The notes under the pieces: generated by a model
What the model was told of the DNA's origin: nothing
The model's input: only the letters and a program-made list of their open reading frames with translations
Databases searched by the model: none
From: Dyadobacter sp. CY326
GTDB taxonomy: Bacteria > Bacteroidota > Bacteroidia > Cytophagales > Spirosomataceae
Assembly (NCBI RefSeq): GCF_021390515.1
Contig: NZ_JAJUXI010000011.1
Coordinates: 208,296 to 272,295, forward strand
DNA length: 64,000 bases
Direction: 5' to 3'
In this document: one piece after another, positions 18,580 through 25,943 of the stretch
Numbering within the stretch: the stretch's first letter is position 1
Layout of the letters: each line of letters opens with the position of its first letter
Made by a program: the position numbers and the translations under genes

Positions 18580-19011
18580 TTACCGCTCTAACTTCCCCCC
18601 AATCAACCGCTCCAACCGCCCCATGATCTCATCCTTCTCCTTCAACATCCGCTCATAAAGCTCCATTTTCTCCTCATGCAATTTTCTGATTTCTGTAATC
18701 GGATTGACATTGAAAGTCGAATGTGGATTTCCTAAATATGCTTGATCGTGAAATGTATTTGAAATAATATTAATCGCCTGATCTTCATCAAAATTCCTAA
18801 TCGCCTCGCTCGGGATTTTCAGTATCGCTGAAACCTGCTCCAAAATATCGGAATCGATCTTTTCTCTTTGTTCCAGTAAAGAAACCTTTTGCTGGTTCCA
18901 CTCTTCGCCGAGCTCAAAAGCGAGGACGTCTTGCTTGATTCCGAGCATTTCGCGGAAGCGTTTTAAGTTGCGGCCCTCATGAATCTTCGGGTTCGAGGCA
19001 GTATGTGTCAT
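18580..19011 (-). CDS. XRE-family helix-turn-helix regulator
   Basis: This 143-residue protein has an N-terminal lambda-repressor-type helix-turn-helix (about residues 13-70, RNLKRFREMLGIKQDVLAFE and QKVSLLEQREKI). A linker and a C-terminal amphipathic coiled coil (IRKLHEEKMELYERMLKEKD, about 108-127) follow and probably drive dimerisation. It reads in the same direction as the ABC-3C operon, about 300 bp upstream. It could control that operon, but similar stand-alone XRE proteins are common in this phylum, so the link is unproven. Its codons are less AT-rich than those of the ABC-3C genes. Confidence 0.8.
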   Translation of the reverse strand: MTHTASNPKIHEGRNLKRFREMLGIKQDVLAFELGEEWNQQKVSLLEQREKIDSDILEQVSAILKIPSEAIRNFDEDQAINIISNTFHDQAYLGNPHSTFNVNPITEIRKLHEEKMELYERMLKEKDEIMGRLERLIGGKLER

Positions 19012-19203
19012 GCGGAAGGCGGTTTTGTTGAAAAGGCAATTTAGATAAATCTATCGGTAAGTTTCCGAGTAATTTACAAGCAATCCGGTGTACGATACGC
19101 TCCGGATGTGTTGCGTATGGGTTTCGAGATACATTACTTTGCCGCCAGATTCAGTGAAACTTCCATCATTATTGTAATCACACATCTACGACTTCGCAAA
19201 AAA

Positions 19204-19452
19204 ATGAACACAGAAACACGCGCTAATGAGTCGCTCGACTCAAAATTGATTGGCTATGGAAGAGAAGTAGCCGCGTTACTCAGCAGCAGTTCTGCCGAAA
19301 GTTGGACTAGCGAACTTTGGACCATGTTCAGCGGCTTCATGCTCGCCCAAAACGAAATGGGCCGAACGACCAATTTGAGCAACACTTATTTCTCGTTTAA
19401 GGAATTGCTGGAATTTTTCGAGAAGGTAGAGGAAATTCGGAAATGTGAATGA
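19204..19452 (+). CDS. Hypothetical small protein
   Basis: I do not recognise a characterised family. From ATG 19204 the product has 82 residues (MNTETRANESLDSKLIGYGR). It is mostly helical, soluble and without a signal peptide, and contains SAESWTSELWTMFSGFMLAQ and an acidic end (FEKVEEIRKCE). The frame is open upstream to 19108, but those extra residues look non-coding. It is divergent from the XRE gene and may share a promoter region with it. Confidence 0.55.
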   Translation: MNTETRANESLDSKLIGYGREVAALLSSSSAESWTSELWTMFSGFMLAQNEMGRTTNLSNTYFSFKELLEFFEKVEEIRKCE

Positions 19453-19567
19453 TAAATCCGTTCATTCAATCAAGTCGGCCGAACGAAAAATTTTGGCTAA
19501 TTTGTTGAAGAAATGTACATATATAACATTCATTATCGTGGGCTCTTCCAACCAATCGTCAAACGTT

Positions 19568-20254
19568 ATGAGAATATGCTTTCTACTTTCCCTGATACTA
19601 GCATTTGTCTCTCAAGCGCGCGCGCAGCAAGCTTCGCGTTGGGAATTCGGCGTTCAGTTGGAGCACGGAAGGGATTGGTATAATCGTAAATATTACGATT
19701 GGGGTGAACTTCCAAATGGCTACATAAAAAAATTTCCCTCATATTGTTCACGTGGAGCGGGCTTTTACGCAGAGCGAGTTATCAATTCAAGGCTTTCTGC
19801 TTTGGCGCAAATCAGCTATTCGCAAAAAAAGATGTATGTCGATGTGTTTGGCGAAACAAGCCGGACAGCTGGGAAGTGGATTACAAAAGAAATGCATCAC
19901 CGTGGCGCCTTTGATGCGGGAATGAGGTGGTATGTCAATCCAAAATCAAAAATAAAGCTTTTTGTAGATGGAAAAGTAGGAGCGAATATGTTCATCGCCG
20001 CTGTGCAGGGGGAAGCAAGGCTCGGAAACATTGTGACCAACGATGCATTTGGTTATGATCGTGTTATTCCGGTGGCCTCTGGTTCAATAGGAGCAAAGTG
20101 GCGAAGATTAAGCATTTCAGCAGAATATAGACAGGATTTGACTGCTGCGAAACGGGAAAGAACCGGGACGGGGATAACGGGTAGGGGTGTTGTTGGGAAA
20201 GTGGCGTTTGTGTTGTTTCGCGCTGGCGAAATGCAGTTGCTACGTTCTAAATAG
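19568..20254 (+). CDS. Putative outer-membrane beta-barrel protein
   Basis: From ATG 19568 the product has about 228 residues and starts with a clear Sec signal peptide (MRICFLLSLILAFVSQARAQ, cleavage after AQA or ARA). The mature part is rich in alternating aromatic and polar residues (SRWEFGVQLEHGRDWYNRKY, LSALAQISYSQKKMYVDVFG, LSISAEYRQDLTAA), as expected for a small outer-membrane barrel. A longer frame exists from 19445, but the residues before the signal peptide are unlikely to be translated. I cannot name a family beyond 'outer membrane beta-barrel'. Its function is unknown. Confidence 0.65.
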   Translation: MRICFLLSLILAFVSQARAQQASRWEFGVQLEHGRDWYNRKYYDWGELPNGYIKKFPSYCSRGAGFYAERVINSRLSALAQISYSQKKMYVDVFGETSRTAGKWITKEMHHRGAFDAGMRWYVNPKSKIKLFVDGKVGANMFIAAVQGEARLGNIVTNDAFGYDRVIPVASGSIGAKWRRLSISAEYRQDLTAAKRERTGTGITGRGVVGKVAFVLFRAGEMQLLRSK

Positions 20255-20260
20255 AAGATA

Positions 20261-20284
20261 GGCCGGTCTCATTCGTCGTTTCAT
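20261..20284 (-). pseudogene. Possible higA start remnant
   Basis: Read leftward from 20284 the sequence gives MKRRMRPA and then diverges to a stop. It is nearly identical at DNA level to the start of the intact higA at 22365-22388 (MKRGMRPA), with about 21 of 24 bases matching. I read it as a stub of a second HigA-type antitoxin gene, left by a duplication or deletion. The rest of 20285-20499 holds no frame that I can assign: the 62-residue rightward frame at 20294-20482 has no recognisable features. Confidence 0.35.
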
Positions 20285-20499
20285 AGATGGATTGTGCATG
20301 TGGAAACTTTTCGGATGCGTATGGTAGGGAATGTCCGTTTCAAAGGCATTACAATCCACAATGGATATGGATTGTTGGCATCAAGTACACCGCCTTTGCT
20401 CCGGTTAAAAGCGAAAGTCGTACATGTAGGCCTTGAAATTATCACTACAAAAACGAACAATACGCGTTTTTCCTATTTATAGCAAATTTCTATACATCT

Positions 20500-21494
20500 A
20501 TGCAGGAATTGCTCGACCTTCCCGACTTAAAAGATAGCAACTATGTGTCTATAGTTGATCCTGACATACAGTACGCACTCGAAAAATCCGAAAATGTCCC
20601 TAGACAGCGAATCCGAAATAATCTGCCCGGTACATCTAATTTTTGCCCGCTGATATTCAAATCAGCCAGGCTCGAGAGTTATATCGACGACGATCTGGAA
20701 CAACGGACGCATTCGATTCTTCAAAAGACACAAAAAGACATTTTGTACAGAACCTCGGCATTTCTATTGTTAAAGGATTCGAAAGCATCTTTTACAATCG
20801 AGGGAGAAAGTCCGTCACACATTCGGGCTACAAACTGGGGAAAGGCTATCGGGCAAGCCGGAAGTAAGGGACTTACTGCGGGCGAAGTTTTGCGTTTGCA
20901 AGAGCTCGTGATCGGAGACAACAGTCGAATTCCGATGGGATTTCGAATCAAAATGGACTTGTGGGTTGAACATGATAAGGCGACGGGAACGGCCGACTTC
21001 ACCGATACGTCATTCATCACCTGCTAGCCCAAACTGGGTTTACTCCTAAGGGTATCATATTTCCTGTTTCAGCGGCGATTCTTGATAAAATTACAGGCTA
21101 CCGGGCGGTCTTAGAAAGTTATTCTCATTCCATTCTTCCATATATTGAATGGGAGCCGACAAGCGATCATAATATTCAGGTCAAAAATGAAACTGCTGAT
21201 TATTATAAATATTTTGATGCAACCAAGCAGGCTGAATTTTTATTTGAATGTATCAATTATACGATAAGTCATACAATTCCAAATGAAATCAGATATCTGG
21301 AAAACTACGATGCTTTTAAAACGTGGCTGGATGATCATGTTCCAATGTCAGATAGGGGTGTTTCGCTACTTCTTATTTTTTTATCTCAAAACGAGGGGAG
21401 ACTTTCCCGAAGAGCGATATCGAATGAATTTAAAAATTTGGAGCATGATCACATTAAAAGGATTGAGGAAGCATACAAAGGTATTGTGAGATGA
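20500..21494 (+). pseudogene. Fic-family protein gene, catalytic core deleted and frameshifted
   Basis: Two pieces of one Fic (AMP-transferase) family protein are present in different frames. The first (20500-21027) gives LLDLPDL, then YVSIVDPDIQYALEKS, FKSARLESYIDDDLEQRT, FTIEGESPSHIRATNWGKAI and LTAGEVLRLQELVIGD, up to WVEHDKATG. The second, in another frame from about 21003 to the TGA at 21492-21494, gives RYVIHHLLAQTGFTPKGI, FPVSAAILDKITGYRAVLES and NETADYYKYFDATKQAEF. In intact relatives the segment between these pieces holds the FIC loop HPFxDGNGR. Here it is absent, with the junction at about 20990-21003. The N-terminus also looks short, because only about 19 codons upstream of 20500 remain open. 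AMPylation activity should therefore be lost. The second piece's stop overlaps the next gene by 4 bp. Confidence 0.85.
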
Positions 21495-22090
21495 AACAAA
21501 AACCGGTGAGGTATTCAATAGTTATCAGACCTTCAAAGCGTATTATCAACGAGGTCAGAGAAATGAAAAATGCTTTGCGAGAGGCAATAGGAGGCTTGTT
21601 CAATAGTGTGAATTCCGAGGCCCACATTACATTGTTTGAATTTCATGCATATGAAGCAGATTTTGTTCCGCTGTTAGATGAATATAAACGAGTAGTTGAA
21701 AGACTAGCACCTCTTGACATTAAATTCGATGGCTTTGATCATTTCCCTAAGAATGGTGCTTTCTACGTAAAACCAACCAATTTATCCGCGCTAGCTATCA
21801 TTGAGCGGTGCCAAGATTTTAAACGAGAAATTAGCTCTAAGCTCTTGAAAGATCGTGCTGAGGGATGGACTGAACTTTTTGGTAAACCGCATATGTCAAT
21901 TGGCCGCAAGCTTCTACCCGAATGGATAAGTGTGGCCTATTCGCTTTTTACAGAATTTAAGGCTGATTTTCAGTGTAATATAATAACAATACGGAAGTTC
22001 AACGAAGAAAGGAGGCAATTCGATGTTATCGAGGAGCTGCCCATGTTAGGGAAGGGATTAGTCTCTGACAAACAACTCAATTTGTTTTGA
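21491..22090 (+). CDS. 2H phosphoesterase (2'-5' RNA ligase family)
   Basis: This 199-residue protein shows the two HxT/S motifs that define the 2H phosphoesterase fold: AHITLFEF (about residues 44-51) and KPHMSIGRKL (about 135-144). Members act on 2',3'-cyclic or 2'-5' phosphodiester bonds in RNA or on small cyclic nucleotides. Its substrate is unknown. Its ATG overlaps the stop of the fic remnant (ATGA), so before the fic deletion the pair was probably translated together. The gene appears intact. It converges on the higA gene with only 7 bp between the stop codons. Confidence 0.85.
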   Translation: MKQKPVRYSIVIRPSKRIINEVREMKNALREAIGGLFNSVNSEAHITLFEFHAYEADFVPLLDEYKRVVERLAPLDIKFDGFDHFPKNGAFYVKPTNLSALAIIERCQDFKREISSKLLKDRAEGWTELFGKPHMSIGRKLLPEWISVAYSLFTEFKADFQCNIITIRKFNEERRQFDVIEELPMLGKGLVSDKQLNLF

Positions 22091-22097
22091 AGGGCAT

Positions 22098-22388
22098 TTA
22101 CTGTAAGGCCAGAAATGCTGAATCGTATTCCGCTTGACAAAGATCATAATTACGCTGAATATCAAGCCAAAACTCCGCACTTGTTCTAGATGCCTCTGAC
22201 AAACGCACACACATTTCAGAGCTAATTCCTTGATGCTCATTCAAAATATTTGAAAGTGTTTTGCGCGTAACACCCAGGCCTTTGGCAATGTTAGCTTGGG
22301 TGTAGTTGTGCCCGGTTTCTTCTTTCAAACCCTCAATCGTTTCCTTAATTAACGCCCCGGGTTGGGCTGGTCTCATTCCTCGTTTCAT
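22098..22388 (-). CDS. higA: HigA-type antitoxin without a partner toxin
   Basis: This 96-residue HTH protein matches the HigA addiction-module antitoxins: MRPAQPGALIKETIEGLK at the start, then the helix-turn-helix YTQANIAKGLGVTRKTLSNI and ISSEMCVRLSEASRTSAEFW. In HigBA loci of this type the toxin gene lies just upstream of the antitoxin. On this strand the upstream 130 bp hold a palindrome and a terminator but no toxin frame. The gene may therefore be an orphan that acts as a solitary repressor or protects against a toxin encoded elsewhere. Confidence 0.85.
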   Translation of the reverse strand: MKRGMRPAQPGALIKETIEGLKEETGHNYTQANIAKGLGVTRKTLSNILNEHQGISSEMCVRLSEASRTSAEFWLDIQRNYDLCQAEYDSAFLALQ

Positions 22389-22390
22389 AA

Positions 22391-22408
22391 ATTCTTATAA
22401 TTAAGAAT
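22391..22408. promoter_or_regulatory. Palindromic operator upstream of higA
   Basis: A perfect 7-bp inverted repeat (ATTCTTA / TAAGAAT, 4-bp spacer) lies 2 bp upstream of the higA start codon. HigA proteins commonly bind such palindromes to repress their own genes. The spacing makes this a likely autoregulatory site. Confidence 0.6.
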
Positions 22409-22441
22409 AGTCCAGTTAATCAACATCGTAGCATCAATAAG

Positions 22442-22475
22442 CAAAAATAAAAAGGGAAAGCAAACTGCCTTCCCT
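22442..22475 (-). terminator. Rho-independent terminator of the nag-side transcript
   Basis: Read leftward, a 9-bp stem (AGGGAAGGC / GCTTTCCCT, one G-U pair) with a 5-nt loop is followed by TTTTATTTTT. It lies downstream of the Gfo/Idh gene at 22522-23901 and ends that leftward transcript. Confidence 0.8.
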
Positions 22476-22483
22476 CTACATGC

Positions 22484-22503
22484 CCGTTGCTTTCAAGCAA
22501 CGG
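22484..22503. repeat. Perfect short palindrome next to the terminator
   Basis: CCGTTGCTT and AAGCAACGG form a 9-bp perfect inverted repeat with only two bases between them, just ahead of the leftward terminator. It may strengthen termination or mRNA 3'-end stability. Confidence 0.6.
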
Positions 22504-22521
22504 AAAACATTCATAACAACC

Positions 22522-23901
22522 TCACTTAGCCTCCTTCAAAGCCAACGTCGTCAAATAATACTTAGCAATCATATTCGGCACTTCCCATCTCGGAAGCTGT
22601 CCAGCCTTCAAATACTCCATATACTTGTTAGCAACCTGCGCGAAGTGCGCTTCGTGGCCGTTGTCATATTTCGCTGGAATACTCACTTCCCAGCCGGCTG
22701 CGTTCTTTTTTAGCTCAATGCCTGGGTATTTCCCTTGCACCATTTTGAAGCTGTTAGCCACGGCGTCTTCGTAAGCTTTTGATTTGTCAATGGTCTCAAT
22801 GTAAAGCACTGGCTTGTATTTCTGCTCTTTGCCCTGGCGTACGATCAGGTTGGCTTTGGAGCCTTTCATGATGGAGTAATGCGTGTCGCCGGTGCCTTCG
22901 GGGGCCTGGAAATTCCATAAAACGGAGACTTTGGCATGAACACCTTTTAGGATGTAATTCATGGCGCCATTGGAATAAACGCTTAATGTTGTGTCTTTTA
23001 CGTCTTTGCTCAGGAAGTCGGGAAAGTTATCGCTTTTGGTTACGAGCTTGAATTGTGACTTGGTAAGCTTAGTCGCCGTGCGTTTTGCTGAAAGCAGTTT
23101 AACGTCCTTTTTGTAATCCAATTCAGTGTTTGGGAAACAGCTCCATTGTACGAGATCAACCAAGTGGGTGGTAACGTCCACCATGCCTTCGCCTTGTTGT
23201 TTTACGTCAAAAAACCAGGTTGGCCGCACTAATGCTTCGCCGGAAATGTATTTGAAAAAATGGTGCACACTTTCCTTCGCAACGGCCGGATTCTCAGCCG
23301 TTCCTTTTTGTAATTCACCGAAAATCTCAGGCGAAGCTGCCAGCTCGCGCTGCAATGCGTTGGTGATCTCATAACGCTCGGTCATGATGTCGTAAAGCAG
23401 CACTTTGTTTTTCTCGGCGCTTGTAAATGCTTCTTTTAATTTATCAAAACCTGCCGCATCAATGGCCATGGGCTTATCCGCAAGCACATTAAGGCCTGCG
23501 TCCACGGATTGTTTAATATAATCAGTCTTTTTTTGATTGTTTCCAGCCAGGATAACCACATTTCCCTTCTTTTCCGAAAGCATTTTTTCAAGAAAATCGG
23601 GACCAGTGTAAACTTCTTCTTTCCAGCGCGTCGGGTCTTTGGGACTTGCATTGTATTTTTCGACTTTATCCAGATACGCCTTCACATCCGGGCCCTCGGA
23701 CGCATATACATGTACGACCGAATCGACGTCAGGATACATGGATTTTTGAACAAGAGCTGCGTGAAAGTGCCCGGGCTCGACCACGATCAGGCTTAAAGGT
23801 TTTTTTTGTATCTCGTCTTTGGCTTCTTCTTTCTTCGTATCACATCCCTGATTTAATGCCATAGCGCTCATGAAAGCGATTGTCAAAAGTGTATTTCTCA
23901 T
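22522..23901 (-). CDS. Gfo/Idh/MocA oxidoreductase lipoprotein
   Basis: This 459-residue protein starts with a lipoprotein signal (MRNTLLTIAFMSAMALNQGC, lipid on Cys20), so it acts outside the cytoplasm. The Rossmann-like part follows (LSLIVVEPGHFHAALVQKSM), with GNVVILAGNNQKKTDYIKQS and the family's EKP-like motif as NVLADKPMAI (about residues 139-148). The C-terminal half matches the 'putative oxidoreductase C-terminal' group. The classical N-terminal GxGxxG motif is replaced by VVEPGHFH, so cofactor binding may be unusual. It is the last gene of the leftward nag cluster, 45 bp after nagB, and a terminator follows. Confidence 0.85.
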   Translation of the reverse strand: MRNTLLTIAFMSAMALNQGCDTKKEEAKDEIQKKPLSLIVVEPGHFHAALVQKSMYPDVDSVVHVYASEGPDVKAYLDKVEKYNASPKDPTRWKEEVYTGPDFLEKMLSEKKGNVVILAGNNQKKTDYIKQSVDAGLNVLADKPMAIDAAGFDKLKEAFTSAEKNKVLLYDIMTERYEITNALQRELAASPEIFGELQKGTAENPAVAKESVHHFFKYISGEALVRPTWFFDVKQQGEGMVDVTTHLVDLVQWSCFPNTELDYKKDVKLLSAKRTATKLTKSQFKLVTKSDNFPDFLSKDVKDTTLSVYSNGAMNYILKGVHAKVSVLWNFQAPEGTGDTHYSIMKGSKANLIVRQGKEQKYKPVLYIETIDKSKAYEDAVANSFKMVQGKYPGIELKKNAAGWEVSIPAKYDNGHEAHFAQVANKYMEYLKAGQLPRWEVPNMIAKYYLTTLALKEAK

Positions 23902-23946
23902 GTTGGTGGATTGAGGTAATAATGCAAGATAGGCTCAAAAATGATG

Positions 23947-24723
23947 TTACGCCTGACTGTAAGACGAAATTTCTTTCAGCTTCCCTGAACTGGCTTTATC
24001 AATAAACAAAATCGCGTTTGGATGTTTCCGAAGGATCGTGGACGGATATTCTTCCTGAATTTCTTCGGCCACGGTGTGGTAAATAGCCTGCGCTTTTTTC
24101 TCGCCCGGCACCATCGCAAAAGCATATTTCGCCTTCATTAATGTGGGGATTGTGAGCGTTAACGCCGTTTGCGGCACTTCGTCAAATGTGTCAAAACAAG
24201 CATCATTCACTTGTTGCTGGCGGCAAGCATGATCCAGATCAACTTGTTTTACGATCAAAGGATCATCAAAAAACGCCACATGTGGATCATTAAAGGCCAA
24301 ATGTCCATTTTCTCCGATGCCCAAACAAACGATATCAACCGGATTTTCTTCTAAAAGTTTAGCATAATGATTGCATTCTTCCTGAATATTTTCAGCATTG
24401 CCATTGAGATACGAAACCGACTTCAACGGCACAAAATCGAATAATTTAACTTTAAGAAAATTGCCGAAATTCTGTGGCGCGTCATTGGGCAAGCCCACAT
24501 ATTCGTCCATGTGGAAAGCATTGATTTTCTCCCATTCAATTCCTTTTTCTCCTTTTAATGCTGCCAAAAACTCATTCTGAGACGGTGCCGAAGCGAAAAT
24601 GATATTAACCGAATCCTGGATTTGTTGTAACTCGCGGATTTTATCAGCAACCATTTGGGCTGCATTGATCCCCATTTCTTGTCTGGTGTCGAAAATTTTT
24701 ATTTCCAAATCGTCAACCTTCAT
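23947..24723 (-). CDS. nagB: Glucosamine-6-phosphate deaminase
   Basis: This 258-residue protein carries the NagB signatures: the active-site strand AFHMDEYVGL (about residues 69-78) and VCLGIGENGHLAFNDP (about 129-144). It converts glucosamine-6-phosphate to fructose-6-phosphate and ammonia, the last dedicated step of amino-sugar catabolism. It lies 12 bp after nagA, which supplies its substrate, and the pair is clearly cotranscribed. It is near the lower end of the family's usual length, without the long C-terminal extension seen in some Bacteroidota homologues. Confidence 0.92.
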   Translation of the reverse strand: MKVDDLEIKIFDTRQEMGINAAQMVADKIRELQQIQDSVNIIFASAPSQNEFLAALKGEKGIEWEKINAFHMDEYVGLPNDAPQNFGNFLKVKLFDFVPLKSVSYLNGNAENIQEECNHYAKLLEENPVDIVCLGIGENGHLAFNDPHVAFFDDPLIVKQVDLDHACRQQQVNDACFDTFDEVPQTALTLTIPTLMKAKYAFAMVPGEKKAQAIYHTVAEEIQEEYPSTILRKHPNAILFIDKASSGKLKEISSYSQA

Positions 24724-24735
24724 AATTTGTGTTTT

Positions 24736-25917
24736 TTAAAATTGCTTGTCATAAATTATTCTGCCTCTTACTATTGTCTTTTGTATGTTAATGTCGCTGT
24801 CGAAAATGACGATATCAGCATCTTTTCCAGCGACTAATGTGCCTTTTTTGTGATCCACGCCCATAATGCGCGCCGGAGTAGCAGTCATCATCCGCACCGA
24901 ATCGAGCAGGGAAACATCAGCCATTTGAACCATATTTCTTACCAATCGGTCGGTCGTGGAAACGCTTCCGGCGAAGGATGTGCGGTCTGGTAACTTGGCG
25001 ACGCCGTCCTCTACGATCACTTTCAGGCCGTTTTTCAGCGATCCCAATGTGCTTTCGCCTCCGGGCATTCCGGCGGCGCGCATGGCGTCGGTGATGAGTG
25101 CAATGCGGTCGGGGCCTTTTATTTTGTATATCAATTTCAAAAGCGGAGCGGGCAAATGCACGCCGTCGGCGATAATTTCCACGTCCATATCAAGTAAAAA
25201 AGCGCTTTCAATGGTTCCTGCATAGCGAAATGCATTCTTGCGCGTCACACCTGACATGGCTGAATACAGATGCGTTGCGAGCGTGTAACCATTCTCGTAA
25301 GCTTCCAGCACTTCTTCATAAATGGCATCTGTATGGGCCACAGCTGCTAGAATGCCTTTTTGTTTCAATCTTTTGCCGAAATCAATGGCTCCCGGAAGCT
25401 CGGGCGCAGCGCTCCATCGTGTAATGGACGAGGAATAAGCCAGCACTTCTTCATATTCATTTGGATCAGGATTTCGAATGTAACGCGGGTCCTGCGCACC
25501 ACGCTGGCTTAGTGCGAAATATGGGCCTTCCAGGTGCATTCCCAGGAATTGCGCCCCTTTCACATTAGTTGCATTCGCCTGTTCGTAATTGTCAAGCGTT
25601 TGTAACAAATCCTCTTTTTCGCTGGTCAATGTTGTGGGAACCATGGCGGTGGTTCCATATTGCGCATGCGTCTCAGCTATTTTTAGAAATGCATCAACTG
25701 TTCCATCCATAAAATCATGTCCGCCTCCGCCATGAATGTGCAGGTCAATGAAACCCGGTGCAATGTAATTCCCGCCTGCATCAATGACCTCGGCATCCGG
25801 AAAATCAACATTCCCGTCGTGTATGCCCAGGATCACGCCATCTTCAACCAGCAATGTTCCGTTCCGGATGTAGCGAAAAGGGGTGATGATGTGACCGTTG
25901 GTTAATTTCAATTTCAT
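24736..25917 (-). CDS. nagA: N-acetylglucosamine-6-phosphate deacetylase
   Basis: From ATG 25917 the product has 393 residues. Metal and active-site motifs are visible: GFIDLHIHGGGGHDFMD (about residues 54-70), the metal Glu in GMHLEGPYF, the His motifs in VAHTDA and ATHLYSAMSG, and the catalytic Asp in ITDAMRAAGMPGG. It removes acetate from GlcNAc-6-phosphate before NagB acts. The frame is open to 25956, but the added N-terminal residues are not family-like and would run close to the transporter's stop codon at 25944. nagB follows at 12 bp. Confidence 0.93.
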   Translation of the reverse strand: MKLKLTNGHIITPFRYIRNGTLLVEDGVILGIHDGNVDFPDAEVIDAGGNYIAPGFIDLHIHGGGGHDFMDGTVDAFLKIAETHAQYGTTAMVPTTLTSEKEDLLQTLDNYEQANATNVKGAQFLGMHLEGPYFALSQRGAQDPRYIRNPDPNEYEEVLAYSSSITRWSAAPELPGAIDFGKRLKQKGILAAVAHTDAIYEEVLEAYENGYTLATHLYSAMSGVTRKNAFRYAGTIESAFLLDMDVEIIADGVHLPAPLLKLIYKIKGPDRIALITDAMRAAGMPGGESTLGSLKNGLKVIVEDGVAKLPDRTSFAGSVSTTDRLVRNMVQMADVSLLDSVRMMTATPARIMGVDHKKGTLVAGKDADIVIFDSDINIQKTIVRGRIIYDKQF

Positions 25918-25943
25918 AAGCAATGTGTTAATTCTAAGAAATT

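Noticed and set aside
20294..20482. 62-codon plus-strand frame before the fic remnant
   Set aside because: It has no domain, signal or partner. It may contain decayed DNA, but a gene cannot be supported.
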